Assembly (NCBI GenBank): GCA_964570325.1
Contig: CAZMXS010000013.1
Coordinates: forward strand, 18,529-82,528
Reading direction: 5' to 3'
DNA from: CAZMXS01 sp964570325
Lineage (GTDB): Bacteria > Verrucomicrobiota > Kiritimatiellia > CAIQIC01 > CAZMXS01
DNA: 64,000 nt
A model generated the notes under the pieces. The model was given only the letters and a program-made list of their open reading frames with translations, had not been told where the DNA came from and made no database searches. Both the position numbers and the translations under genes were made by a program. Numbering within the stretch: the first letter of the stretch is position 1; each line of letters opens with the position of its first letter. Shown here piece by piece: positions 43,496-52,215 of the stretch.

Positions 43496-44515
43496 CTATT
43501 TCTTCGCCCCCTCCGCCCCATTACCGCCTTGCAGATTGAATTGGCTGGTCAGCAGGCGAATCGCCGCCTTGTTCCGCCGCCGGCCAATTTCCGCGGAGAA
43601 AAACGGCCGGTCGGCCACTTGCACCTCGATCGGCTGATCAATTCGCCGGTCAAGGCGAATCAGGTCGCCGACCTTCAGATTGGCCAACTGATCGGTCGTG
43701 ATGACGCTCCGGCCGATCACCGCATGCAAATCCAGCGGCACCTTGCCGATGGCGCCGAGCATCTCCTCATGGGAACGATCCACCTTGGCCAGGCCATCGC
43801 GCCGCGCGCCGATCCGCGCGCTGAGCTTGCCCAGCAGGGGTTGGACCATCTGGAACGGGTAGCAGATGTTCATCACTCCTGAAAGCTCGCCCATCCGCAG
43901 GTCAAGCGTCACGCTCAACACGAGCGACTCGCTGGTGACCAGTTGCACGTACTCGGGATTGGACTCGAACGATTGCGCCGTAAATGAGAGGTCTATCACG
44001 TTCGACCAGGCGGACTTGAGCTCCGCCCGGACCACGTCGGTAATGTCCGTCGAGATCGTCTGCTCGATCGCGGTCAACTCGCGCGGCTCCTGGACGCTGG
44101 TGCCGTCACCGCCCAGCAGGATGTCAATCATCGCCAGCACAATCGAAAGGTTCATCTCCACGACAATTTCGCCGATGCTGGGCGTGGTGGACATAACCGC
44201 GAGGTAGGTCGGCCGGAAAAGCGACAGGATGAACTCACCATAAGTGAACTGGTCAATGGCAACCAGCTTGATATCCACCGACTTCTTGAGGCTGACGAAC
44301 AGCCCCGTCTGCAACCCCTTGGCGAACAGATCGTGAATCACCTGGAAGCCATGAAGTTGATCGCCCGACACCAGCCGCGGTTTGCGAAAGTTGTAGGCGA
44401 CGACCTTGACCTCTTCCGCGACCGTGGTTGGTAGCTCGTCCTCCGGCTTCACCTCGCCGGTTTTCATGGCCTGCAGCAGGGCGTCCACCTCTTCCTGGGT
44501 CAGGGTCTTGTCCAT
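43496..44515 (-). CDS. fliM: flagellar motor switch protein FliM
   Basis: 339 residues. The N-terminal LTQEEVDALL (residues 5-14) is the CheY-P-binding peptide, so the motor probably responds to CheY. A CheC-like middle domain follows (about 40-230), and a C-terminal SpoA domain with PLDLHAVIGRSVITTDQLANLKVGDLIRLD. Sits between fliL and fliN. Confidence 0.95.
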   Translation of the reverse strand: MDKTLTQEEVDALLQAMKTGEVKPEDELPTTVAEEVKVVAYNFRKPRLVSGDQLHGFQVIHDLFAKGLQTGLFVSLKKSVDIKLVAIDQFTYGEFILSLFRPTYLAVMSTTPSIGEIVVEMNLSIVLAMIDILLGGDGTSVQEPRELTAIEQTISTDITDVVRAELKSAWSNVIDLSFTAQSFESNPEYVQLVTSESLVLSVTLDLRMGELSGVMNICYPFQMVQPLLGKLSARIGARRDGLAKVDRSHEEMLGAIGKVPLDLHAVIGRSVITTDQLANLKVGDLIRLDRRIDQPIEVQVADRPFFSAEIGRRRNKAAIRLLTSQFNLQGGNGAEGAKK

Positions 44516-44531
44516 GGGCGTATCCCGTCGT

Positions 44532-45041
44532 TTATTGAATCAGGAACTGGCTGAAATATACATCCGTCACCGCGCCGGACAACTTGTCCTTCGTGGCTTC
44601 GTTGATCAAGGTCATGATCTCCCGCTTGAGCGCCTCGCGGCCGTTGGGGCCCTCGAGTTCGTCAATGGTCTTCGTGCTCGCGGCCTGCAGCACGCGGTCC
44701 TTGAGCAACGGGTTGATCTTCTCCAACTGGTTCGCCAGGCGCGTCTCGCTGAGCACCAGCACCGGTTGGATCTTGAGGATGCGGGTGCCCTTGGTTTCGG
44801 CGATGTTCACATAGATCTCGCCCAAATCGAAGGTGGCCTGCTCCGTCGGCGACGGCCGGGCCTCCGGCGCCGGGGTGGACGGCACGGTCGCCTTGACGAC
44901 GAAATATGTGATCACCGGGGTAATGACCATGATGGCCACGCCGATGATAATGATCAGCATCATGCTGGATTTCGGCTTGGCCGCGGCGGCCTCGCCCGCT
45001 CCGGCTTCCGCAGGCGCTTTTTCAGCTTGTTCATCGGCCAT
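44532..45041 (-). CDS. fliL: flagellar stator-associated protein FliL
   Basis: 169 residues: Ala/Glu-rich cytoplasmic N-terminus, one helix (SSMMLIIIIGVAIMVITPVITYFVV, about 25-49) and a periplasmic domain (FDLGEIYVNIAETKGTRILKIQPVLVLSE) ending DVYFSQFLIQ, which matches the FliL C-terminus. FliL forms a ring around the stators and increases torque. Placed after the MotB-like genes. Confidence 0.92.
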   Translation of the reverse strand: MADEQAEKAPAEAGAGEAAAAKPKSSMMLIIIIGVAIMVITPVITYFVVKATVPSTPAPEARPSPTEQATFDLGEIYVNIAETKGTRILKIQPVLVLSETRLANQLEKINPLLKDRVLQAASTKTIDELEGPNGREALKREIMTLINEATKDKLSGAVTDVYFSQFLIQ

Positions 45042-45069
45042 GACAACCTCCTCGCCGGCGCCGGCCGGC

Positions 45070-45801
45070 TTAGCTTCGCATTATGGGTTTGTTTATTTTC
45101 CGGATGGACAGCAGGACCGGGTTAATCCGGCCATCCGCGCTCATTTTCCGCAGATAACGGTCATGGGAAAAACCCGTCGCATCAAGCTGGGACCGCGCGA
45201 TCCGGCATTGCTCGTTGAAAAAACGAACCACGGCCGCCGATCGTTGCGTCGCCAGACGCAGGTCGGCGTCCGCGCCGCCGGCATTGGTCACCGTGCACAT
45301 CACGGTGAACACACAATCCGGCAGGTTGTAGAAAATACCGCCGACCCGGCTGAGAAACTGGCAACTCGGACGGTCCAGCACGGCGCTGTCCTCCACGAAC
45401 TGGACGGGCGCGGCAATTGTGACACTGACGCCGCGATCATCGAACTCCGTGTGCAAGATAGATACGCTGGAAAGCCCCTCCTTCCACAGCATGCCCTTGA
45501 CATACGCCACCAGATCGCCCTTTTCGTCCTGCTTGAGCCGTTGCGGCTGGGGTAATTGATCGCCCCGCCCCTCGGTTGACTTGCGCCAGAAAATGAACAT
45601 CCCCAACCCGCCCTTCAGGCCGAAGGCGTCCCGGATAAAACCCACGCCGGCCTTGTAGGCATTAGTCCGCTCGTGACCCATCGTCAGCAACACGACGAAG
45701 AAGGCCAGCATAATGCACCATAACGCCGCGTATTGCACAAAATAGGCCGGCGCCTGAGGATCCTTAGGCTTTTCAATCTTGCGGCCCATACCGGTTCCCA
45801 C
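45070..45801 (-). CDS. second MotB-like OmpA-domain protein lacking the proton-binding Asp
   Basis: 243 residues from the GTG at 45801 (directly after the motB stop) or 239 from the ATG at 45789, which has a weak GGGA. One N-terminal helix, APAYFVQYAALWCIMLAFFVVLLTMG, aligns with the MotB helix, but where MotB has D23 this protein has A26. The C-terminal half (SVTIAAPVQFVEDSAVLD, RLATQRSAAVVRFFNEQ) resembles the OmpA-like peptidoglycan-binding domain. It cannot carry ions by itself; a structural, regulatory or hetero-stator role is inference. Confidence 0.75.
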   Translation of the reverse strand: MGTGMGRKIEKPKDPQAPAYFVQYAALWCIMLAFFVVLLTMGHERTNAYKAGVGFIRDAFGLKGGLGMFIFWRKSTEGRGDQLPQPQRLKQDEKGDLVAYVKGMLWKEGLSSVSILHTEFDDRGVSVTIAAPVQFVEDSAVLDRPSCQFLSRVGGIFYNLPDCVFTVMCTVTNAGGADADLRLATQRSAAVVRFFNEQCRIARSQLDATGFSHDRYLRKMSADGRINPVLLSIRKINKPIMRS

Positions 45802-46596
45802 TCATTTCCAACGGTCCTTGATGATCACGTCCTGCGGCGCCAGCCGCGCCAGATCGCGGAACCCCACGACGACTATTTCCATACGATCCGGCGGGAACCG
45901 TTCATCCAGCGGTCCCGCCTGGTCCTGGGTTCCCTCCACCCGCACGCCCAGGCTGAACCGGTCATCCGGCAGCCCGGTTTTATTACGGAAAGCATCCTTG
46001 ACGACCAATGCGCGCTCCATGGCCAGCCCCCAGGGGGTCTTGACCGCATCCGTCTTGAGCGCGATGTTGTCCGGCACCACGCCGATCACGCGGATTTCGT
46101 TTTCCAGGTCCGCCGCCAGGTCGCCGACCACACCGAGAAACTCGTCTTTCTTGGGATACATGACCGCCGTGCCCGGCTCAAACACCCCATCCGCGCTGAC
46201 AATGAAAGAAAGCCCCATGTCCAGCAGCCGGACGATGAGACCCTTGTCGTAGTCGCCCACGATATTCCGCGAAAAGCGCTTCTGCATGATCATCTCGTAG
46301 GCCGCCAGGGAGGATGCTTGCCCCGCCTGAACCATTTTCTGCTGCTGGTTCTGTCCGACGGTCTTTTCGAGCTTGCGCGAAGACGTACTGGTGCCCAGCG
46401 TCTGGTTCAGCGAAGGCGACACACGGAATCCGCCCTTGAGCGCACCCATCAGTTCGAGCAGCTTGGCCTCCTCCAGTTCAGCGAAGGAAATGAGCAGGAC
46501 AAAGAACGTCACCAGCAGCGACATGGCGTCCCCGAAAGTCAGCATCCAGAAGGGGCACCCGATTTCCTCAGGCGGCTTGTTTCTTTCCACGCTCAT
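45802..46596 (-). CDS. motB: flagellar stator protein MotB
   Basis: 264 residues from the ATG at 46596, which overlaps the end of motA by 29 bases. The single helix (CPFWMLTFGDAMSLLVTFFVLLISF) carries D23, equivalent to the essential Asp32 of E. coli MotB. A linker with Gln-rich sequence and a C-terminal OmpA-like domain follow (PWGLAMERALVVKDAFRN). With MotA it forms the ion channel that drives rotation; the ion (H+ or Na+) cannot be told. Confidence 0.93.
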   Translation of the reverse strand: MSVERNKPPEEIGCPFWMLTFGDAMSLLVTFFVLLISFAELEEAKLLELMGALKGGFRVSPSLNQTLGTSTSSRKLEKTVGQNQQQKMVQAGQASSLAAYEMIMQKRFSRNIVGDYDKGLIVRLLDMGLSFIVSADGVFEPGTAVMYPKKDEFLGVVGDLAADLENEIRVIGVVPDNIALKTDAVKTPWGLAMERALVVKDAFRNKTGLPDDRFSLGVRVEGTQDQAGPLDERFPPDRMEIVVVGFRDLARLAPQDVIIKDRWK

Positions 46597-47356
46597 CCTT
46601 TTCCGTCTCCGCGCGGACCTTGGGCGGCATGAAGCTGCGCAGTTTCTCCTGGACCACCCGGGGGCTGTTGCCCTCCTGAATCGAGAGGATGCCCTCGAGC
46701 ACCATCGTCTTCTGCGCCACCTCCTCGGCCGTTCGCTGCTCCAGCTTGCCGGCAATCGGCAGGGCCACCACGTTGGCCACCAGCGCGCCATAGAGGGTCG
46801 TAATCAAGGCCACCGCCATGCCGCTGCCGATGGACTTTGGATCGCTCATATTGCGCAGCATCTGGATCAAACCAATCAACGTGCCGATCATGCCGAACGC
46901 CGGCGCGTAATTCGCGAGGGATTTGAGAATGCCCTGCCCGACCAAATGCCGGGCCGACATGGAGGCGATATCCTCCTCCATCACATGCCGGATGATGTCG
47001 GTGGAATTGCCGTCCACCGCCATCTGGAAGCCCTTCTTCATGAAGGCATCCTTCATCTGTTCTATATCATTTTCCAGGGCCAAAATGCCATCGCGCCGGG
47101 CGCGCACCGCGATGTCGGAAAGCTGGTCAAACAACTTGATGTAGTCATGCTCGCGGCTTATGAAAGCCTTGCGAATCACGCCCATCACCGCGACAATTTT
47201 GGGCAGGGGGTACTGGATCAGGGTCGAGGAGACCGCGCCGCCGACAGTGATCATCAGGGACGGGTAATTGATAAACCCGGCGCCGCCGCCCATGACGATC
47301 GAGACAATGATGAACAACCATCCCAGGGTGATCCCGATGATTGAACCCAAGTCCAT
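46568..47356 (-). CDS. motA: flagellar stator protein MotA
   Basis: 262 residues, four helices in the usual 2+2 arrangement. The cytoplasmic loop has RARRDGILALE (residues 85-95) with the charged residues that contact FliG. The C-terminal pair (APAFGMIGTLIGLIQML, GMAVALITTLYGALVANV) is well conserved. Follows flbD by 11 bases. Confidence 0.95.
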   Translation of the reverse strand: MDLGSIIGITLGWLFIIVSIVMGGGAGFINYPSLMITVGGAVSSTLIQYPLPKIVAVMGVIRKAFISREHDYIKLFDQLSDIAVRARRDGILALENDIEQMKDAFMKKGFQMAVDGNSTDIIRHVMEEDIASMSARHLVGQGILKSLANYAPAFGMIGTLIGLIQMLRNMSDPKSIGSGMAVALITTLYGALVANVVALPIAGKLEQRTAEEVAQKTMVLEGILSIQEGNSPRVVQEKLRSFMPPKVRAETEKDERGKKQAA

Positions 47357-47367
47357 ATTTCAGCCTC

Positions 47368-47607
47368 CTAAGTCGCCTCCCCGTTCACGCGCCGCGATGA
47401 CGGCTGCAGCGTCTCCGCTCGGGGCGGCAATCCGCACGCGCGCCGGTATTCCAGAATCCGCTCGACCACCTCGGCCGGACGCTCCCGCGCGAAGTACCGG
47501 TGGCCGTTGCTGAGCAGAATCTGAGTGTCGGGCGTGGCCTCCACGCACTCGACCAACTCCGCGTTCACGTATCGCAACGTTCCGCGCAAATCGGTGATGG
47601 CGATCAT
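47368..47607 (-). CDS. flbD: flagellar FlbD family protein
   Basis: 79 residues, MIAITDLRGTLRYVNAELVECVEATPDTQILLSNGHRYFA, the short FlbD family common between flgE and motA in spirochaetes, firmicutes and other phyla. Not the sigma-54 activator of the same name in Caulobacter. Role unclear, possibly coupled to FliD/FlgE assembly. Confidence 0.85.
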   Translation of the reverse strand: MIAITDLRGTLRYVNAELVECVEATPDTQILLSNGHRYFARERPAEVVERILEYRRACGLPPRAETLQPSSRRVNGEAT

Positions 47608-47663
47608 AACCTTCGGCCGCCGGGCGCCGGACGCTCCGGCGGCTCATCCGGTTAGTACCCGCT

Positions 47664-48506
47664 TTACCGTTTCAGCGCAAGCAGTTCCTGCAACATCTGG
47701 TCCGAGGTGGTGATGGACCGTGAATTGGCCTCGAACCCGCGTTGCGTCAAAATCATCTCCGTGAACTCCGCCGAGAGATCCACGTTGGAGTTCTCCAGGT
47801 AACCCTGGTACACGGTGCCGACGCCGGTCGAACCGGCCAGTTGAATCAGCGGGTCGCCCGAGGCCGTGGTCTGCAGGTACAGGTTCATGCCGATGGACTG
47901 CAGGCCCAGGTTGTTGTCGAAAGTGGCCACCGGGATATACCAGGCGTTGTTGACCGTCGTGCCGTCCACGTAGTTGACGGTGATCCCCCCATCCGCTCCG
48001 ATCGAAAAGGACGAAACCTGCACCCCCGGATTCGCGGACTGCAGATCAATCTCCTGGAGCACACCCGGCGCCCACACGGCGCCGGTCGGCGGCGTGACGG
48101 ACCCCAACAGGCGCTTGCCGGTGGAATTGATCAGGTAGGTATTCGTGCCGTTGCAGTCCAGGATGAAGTCGCCCGCGCGGCTGAAGTATTCGCGGACACC
48201 GCCCGGATCCTTGACGAAGAACAGCCCGTTGCCGGCGATCGCCATGTTGGAGGCCTGGCCGGTCTGCATCAGCACCCCGTCCGACCAGTTACGCACGATC
48301 TCCCCCACATCCACGCCCAGGCCGATCTGCATCGGCGGCGTGCCGGTGGATGGCGCGCGCATCGTGTTGATGAACGTTTCCTTAAAGGTGACGTCGCTTT
48401 GCTTGAAGCCGACCGTGTTGACGTTCGCCACGTCGTTCGAGATGACATCCATCCGGGTCGCATGGGTCCGCAGACCCGCCACACCGCTCATCATTGACCT
48501 GATCAT
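47664..48506 (-). CDS. flgE: flagellar hook protein FlgE (short form)
   Basis: 280 residues from the ATG at 48506 with AAGGAG six bases upstream. N-terminal rod/hook motif MIRSMMSGVAGLRTHATRMDVISNDVANVNTVGFK; the central domain is small; the C-terminus is GYLENSNVDLSAEFTEMILTQRGFEANSRSITTSD, diagnostic of FlgE/F/G. FlgE normally has about 400 residues, so the outer hook domains are reduced. Its place after flgD supports hook rather than FlgF/G. Confidence 0.85.
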   Translation of the reverse strand: MIRSMMSGVAGLRTHATRMDVISNDVANVNTVGFKQSDVTFKETFINTMRAPSTGTPPMQIGLGVDVGEIVRNWSDGVLMQTGQASNMAIAGNGLFFVKDPGGVREYFSRAGDFILDCNGTNTYLINSTGKRLLGSVTPPTGAVWAPGVLQEIDLQSANPGVQVSSFSIGADGGITVNYVDGTTVNNAWYIPVATFDNNLGLQSIGMNLYLQTTASGDPLIQLAGSTGVGTVYQGYLENSNVDLSAEFTEMILTQRGFEANSRSITTSDQMLQELLALKR

Positions 48507-48583
48507 GACTTTCTCCTTCTTCCTTGTTTGCTGCAACCACCGGGACCGCCCCATCCCTGGGCGCGGACCGCTGCAATTCATGT

Positions 48584-49024
48584 TTACTGCTTGGCCACTG
48601 AAAGCACATCCGCCAGGGAGTAGTAGATGCTGTTGACTGAAATCAGCGTCTCGCCGTTCTCATCCCAGCGCACGTTGTCGCAGCGCCCGCTGACGGTGCT
48701 GCCGTCGTTCATCTGAAGCACTACATCGGTGCCGCTCATCAGGAATGACATCAGCGCGCCGTTGTCCTGCCGGTAGCCCGTGAACTCTTCGTTCAGATTC
48801 TGCATCTGCTCGAGCGCGCTGAATTGGGCCAGTTCGGCCACCATCTGGGAACTGTCCTGCGGCTCAAGCGGATCCTGGTTCTTCAACTGCGTCACCAGCA
48901 ACTTGAGAAACTCCTCCTTGCCCATCGCGCCGCCGGGCGCCATCGCGGAAGCAATCTGCCCCAGCTCGGACCCACCCGCCTTCGCGGCTGTCTGCGTGTG
49001 CATTGCCATGGTTTGAATGTCCAT
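48584..49024 (-). CDS. flgD: flagellar hook capping protein FlgD
   Basis: 146 residues. N-terminal MGKEEFLKLLVTQLKNQDPLEPQDSSQMVAELAQFSALEQMQNL is the classic FlgD scaffold signature. The C-terminal part (DGSTVSGRCDNVRWDENGETLISVNSIYYSLADVLSV) is short, as in compact FlgDs. Caps the growing hook; placed between fliK and flgE. Confidence 0.93.
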   Translation of the reverse strand: MDIQTMAMHTQTAAKAGGSELGQIASAMAPGGAMGKEEFLKLLVTQLKNQDPLEPQDSSQMVAELAQFSALEQMQNLNEEFTGYRQDNGALMSFLMSGTDVVLQMNDGSTVSGRCDNVRWDENGETLISVNSIYYSLADVLSVAKQ

Positions 49025-49057
49025 CTTGCGTCTCCTTCCACCATCCGTCCGCCGCCG

Positions 49058-51118
49058 TTAAGCCACCATCCAGATTCCGCGCGAGTCGGCCGGCTGCCAA
49101 CCTGTCTCCGGCGCCACCGCCGCATCCGCCGCCGGCGACCGGCCCGCCGCCCGGCCCGGCCCGGCGCCCGCGTCCTCTTCACCGGACTCCGCCGACGGCC
49201 TCCCGCGCGCACCCGGATCCGAGGTTCCGCCATCCGCCGACGTCCGCACATCGAACGCCCCGAGCTTGTATCCGCTGTCTTCCAAGGCCTGGCGCAGCGG
49301 CGCCTCCTGCTGTTGTAGCAGGTTCCGGACCACTTGATTTTCGGCAACTATTTCCACCGCCACCCGGTCGCCCGCTTCGCGGCACCGGATGGTGACCGCG
49401 CCCAGGCTTTCCGGCACGATCGTGATCGTCATCGCCTTGTCCCGACCGGCGGCCAACCGAATGACGTGCTCGTCAAACCGCTCGACCAACTCGTGCAGCC
49501 GCTCCACCCGAACCAACGCCCGCTCTAAATGGCCCTGCAACTGCTGGCTGAACGCCGGCGCCGGGGCGGCCGCGGAGAGGGCAGAATTTGCCGCCCGGGC
49601 GGCCGTCGTCTGCAGCGGGGTAAAAGGCAACCGCAACTCGGGAGCAGCCGACGGCCGCTGCCCGGTTGAGTCTTCTTCGCGGCCGTCATCGGCGCCCAGG
49701 TCGCTTTCCGCAGAAACATGGCGGGACACAGTCGGCGCGGAGTCCGTTTTGGCTGCCGCCTTTTCGGCCGTTTCATCCGCCGTGCCCGCCATGGCCGGCG
49801 CGGTCATCCGTGCCGCGGACCTGCGCCGCGGCAGAGCCGGGGGTTGAACGGCGGGTTGAACAATCGGCGCCGCAGTCAGCGCGGCGGAATCGCGCCGCGG
49901 CGCATCGCCGGCAACCGACGCGTTTCCAACCACCGGCCGCTCGCTGGCAGGAGGAGCAACCAGCTCAGCGATGGCGGTCTCCGGCTGCGCCGCCGCGCCC
50001 GCAATCGGCGCTTCGGCCGGATTGGCTGCAGGCGGCCGATCGAATGCCGGTTCAACCGTGGGGCCCGCTGCCGGCGCGGATTGGACCTCGACCACCGGCA
50101 CGGGCTGGCCCTGCGGCTCGACAACCGGCGCATCCGGCATGATCGGCATAGTCGGTGTTTCGACCAACGTCACGGCGGGTGCGGGCCCAGCGGCGGGCGC
50201 CGGGGCAACCGGAAGAGGAACAGGCGGCGGAACCGCCGCCATCTGAACGGGCGGCGGCGCCATGGGCGTTTCCGCCGCAGCCGGCCTGAAATCAAAGTCC
50301 GCTGTCGGCGCGCTTGAAACCACCGGGTTCGCCGCGCCAGCCGGCATGTCGGCGACGGACGCAATCGGCGTTGGCATAAAAGCGGGAGTCGGTTGCACGG
50401 GCGCGGCATCCGCGGGAGACATCGGTATGGCTGAATCAGGAGGAAACGCAGGTGCGGCGACAGATGTCGGCACCGCCGGCGGCGCGGTGATGGATGCATC
50501 CGCAGGCCGGACAGCGGGTTCGTTTGTCAGGATTGTCATCTGCGCCGCCGGCCGGCCCGCGGATTGCGCTTGCGTTTGAGGTTCCGAAATCGCTTCGGCC
50601 GCCGGTATCGGCCGCGCCGCGCCGCCGGTGGCAACATCAGCCTCCGGCGCAAAGTGGGTCGCGTCCGGCCGCTCACTCGGCGGCAGCCGCATCCCAGACT
50701 CGCTGTTCATGGCCGCATCAGCCGGTTCTCCCGCCGGCTCCGCATCCGAATACGAAGCGTCCAGCGGCTGGGCGACAACCAAATCCGCTTCGTCGGTCGG
50801 AACGGCCGGCGCCGACGACAACGCCAGCCAGGCATAATCCGCTTCCGCGGCGGCCGGTGGCGCCGGCGCCAGCGGGACCACCGGCGGCGCTTCATCCGGC
50901 GCGGCCGCGGCGGTTTCCGGAACCAGCGGCTGACCCTTTTTAGCAAAACGCCGCCCGTCCGGATTGGACGCTTCGGTGTCCGCTTGCGGCAACAGCATGC
51001 CCCGCATCAAATCGTCAAACGTTCCGCCCGCGCCGGGCTCCACCACCGGCACCCCGGTGTTTTCCAGGCCGGGCGCCGCAGGTTCCGTCGCGGCCGGCAT
51101 TATGGCCGTCACGCTCAT
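49058..51118 (-). CDS. fliK: flagellar hook-length control protein FliK
   Basis: 686 residues, long for FliK. The N-terminal ~480 residues are low-complexity Ala/Pro/Val-rich and probably disordered, which suits the ruler function. The C-terminal Flg_hook domain is clear: KAMTITIVPESLGAVTIRC, VEIVAENQVVRNLLQQQEAPLRQALEDSGYKLGAFDV. It measures the hook and switches export specificity. Overlaps the MotE-like gene by 4 bases. Confidence 0.9.
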   Translation of the reverse strand: MSVTAIMPAATEPAAPGLENTGVPVVEPGAGGTFDDLMRGMLLPQADTEASNPDGRRFAKKGQPLVPETAAAAPDEAPPVVPLAPAPPAAAEADYAWLALSSAPAVPTDEADLVVAQPLDASYSDAEPAGEPADAAMNSESGMRLPPSERPDATHFAPEADVATGGAARPIPAAEAISEPQTQAQSAGRPAAQMTILTNEPAVRPADASITAPPAVPTSVAAPAFPPDSAIPMSPADAAPVQPTPAFMPTPIASVADMPAGAANPVVSSAPTADFDFRPAAAETPMAPPPVQMAAVPPPVPLPVAPAPAAGPAPAVTLVETPTMPIMPDAPVVEPQGQPVPVVEVQSAPAAGPTVEPAFDRPPAANPAEAPIAGAAAQPETAIAELVAPPASERPVVGNASVAGDAPRRDSAALTAAPIVQPAVQPPALPRRRSAARMTAPAMAGTADETAEKAAAKTDSAPTVSRHVSAESDLGADDGREEDSTGQRPSAAPELRLPFTPLQTTAARAANSALSAAAPAPAFSQQLQGHLERALVRVERLHELVERFDEHVIRLAAGRDKAMTITIVPESLGAVTIRCREAGDRVAVEIVAENQVVRNLLQQQEAPLRQALEDSGYKLGAFDVRTSADGGTSDPGARGRPSAESGEEDAGAGPGRAAGRSPAADAAVAPETGWQPADSRGIWMVA

Positions 51119-51729
51119 CCGGCCCCCATTTTGGCTTTATCCTTGTTCCGCTCGTTCTGGAGCCGGCGAATGATGTCAGCCCACTGGGCCACGACCGCCG
51201 GGCCCTGGTCGCCCTTGGCAACCGCGGCGTCCATGATCGCCGCGGCGCGGCGCTCATTCATCATGAACAGCAACTGGGCGGCGCGCTCCTTGTCCATCTC
51301 CATCAGGGAATCCGCCGCGCTGGCCGCGTCCATCTTGCTGCAGACCTCGGACAGTCGCCGCATATTGCCCAATTCATTCTGGTCAATGCGGTAGATGTTT
51401 TCATCCAGCCGCACCTGGAGCTCCTGCAATTCGGTTTTCAAGCGGGCCAGCAGATCTTCTTGCAGCTTCAGTTCTTCCGCGCGCGTGGCCAACTCGGCCG
51501 TCTTGGTCGCATAAAGATCTTTTTCGTTTTTAAGGGCCTCGATCAATTGTTCCACCGCCTGGCCGCTGTCCGAAAAAACGGTCAGGGGTTCCGGCTTGGC
51601 GGGTTCGGCCGCCGCAACCGGCGGCGCCGGCGGCGGGTGGCCCGGGACGCGGCCAGTGACCATAATCGCGCTGATCACGCTCAACAGGATCGCGCACAGC
51701 ACGCACATCAGTATGAACGCGAATTTCAT
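51115..51729 (-). CDS. MotE-like flagellar protein
   Basis: 204 residues: one N-terminal helix (FAFILMCVLCAILLSVISAIMV), coiled coil at about 60-130, and a C-terminal MgtE_N-like helical domain (LSEVCSKMDAASAADSLMEMDKERAAQLLFMMNERRAAAIMDAAV). This matches MotE, which chaperones MotC in rhizobia, and similar proteins encoded between fliJ and fliK. It probably acts in the periplasm. Confidence 0.75.
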   Translation of the reverse strand: MKFAFILMCVLCAILLSVISAIMVTGRVPGHPPPAPPVAAAEPAKPEPLTVFSDSGQAVEQLIEALKNEKDLYATKTAELATRAEELKLQEDLLARLKTELQELQVRLDENIYRIDQNELGNMRRLSEVCSKMDAASAADSLMEMDKERAAQLLFMMNERRAAAIMDAAVAKGDQGPAVVAQWADIIRRLQNERNKDKAKMGAG

Positions 51730-51747
51730 GATTACCTCCGCCGGCCG

Positions 51748-52215
51748 TCAACCGCCCGGCGCCACCTCCAGCCCACGCTGGCGCAAGTAGCCGCTCGCCG
51801 CAAACTCGTCGGTTTCCTTTTGCTCCTTCCGGCGACCCTCCAACAGCCACTGCCGCCGTTCATGCTCCTTGAGCTTTTCCAACGTCTTGCGCTCGCGCAT
51901 AATCGCGCACATTTCCTGCCGCAACTGCTCCGTCTCAAGTTCGTGCTCGACAATCCGCTGGAGTTGGCCGGCAATCTGGGCCTGAACCCGCTCGAGATAC
52001 CGCAGATGCACGGACAGGCGGTGGCGGTGCGTCTGGGCGCCGTTCAACCCTTCGATCTCCCGGATAACCTGCTGGCGCCGCGCCGACAGTTCGCGCAGCC
52101 GCTCGCGGGCCGCCTCCAGTCGGCGCATGGACGCGGCCAGCCGCTCCTCGGCGGCGCGCTCCAGCGCCTCCTTGACGTCCAGCAACCGCTGCAGCGTGAA
52201 AGCAAACATCTTCAT
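51748..52215 (-). CDS. fliJ: flagellar export protein FliJ
   Basis: 155 residues, nearly all heptad-rich helix (RLLDVKEALERAAEERLAASMRRLEAARERLRELSARR). FliJ is the central stalk of the FliI ATPase and a chaperone escort. It overlaps the fliI stop region by 4 bases. Confidence 0.88.
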   Translation of the reverse strand: MKMFAFTLQRLLDVKEALERAAEERLAASMRRLEAARERLRELSARRQQVIREIEGLNGAQTHRHRLSVHLRYLERVQAQIAGQLQRIVEHELETEQLRQEMCAIMRERKTLEKLKEHERRQWLLEGRRKEQKETDEFAASGYLRQRGLEVAPGG

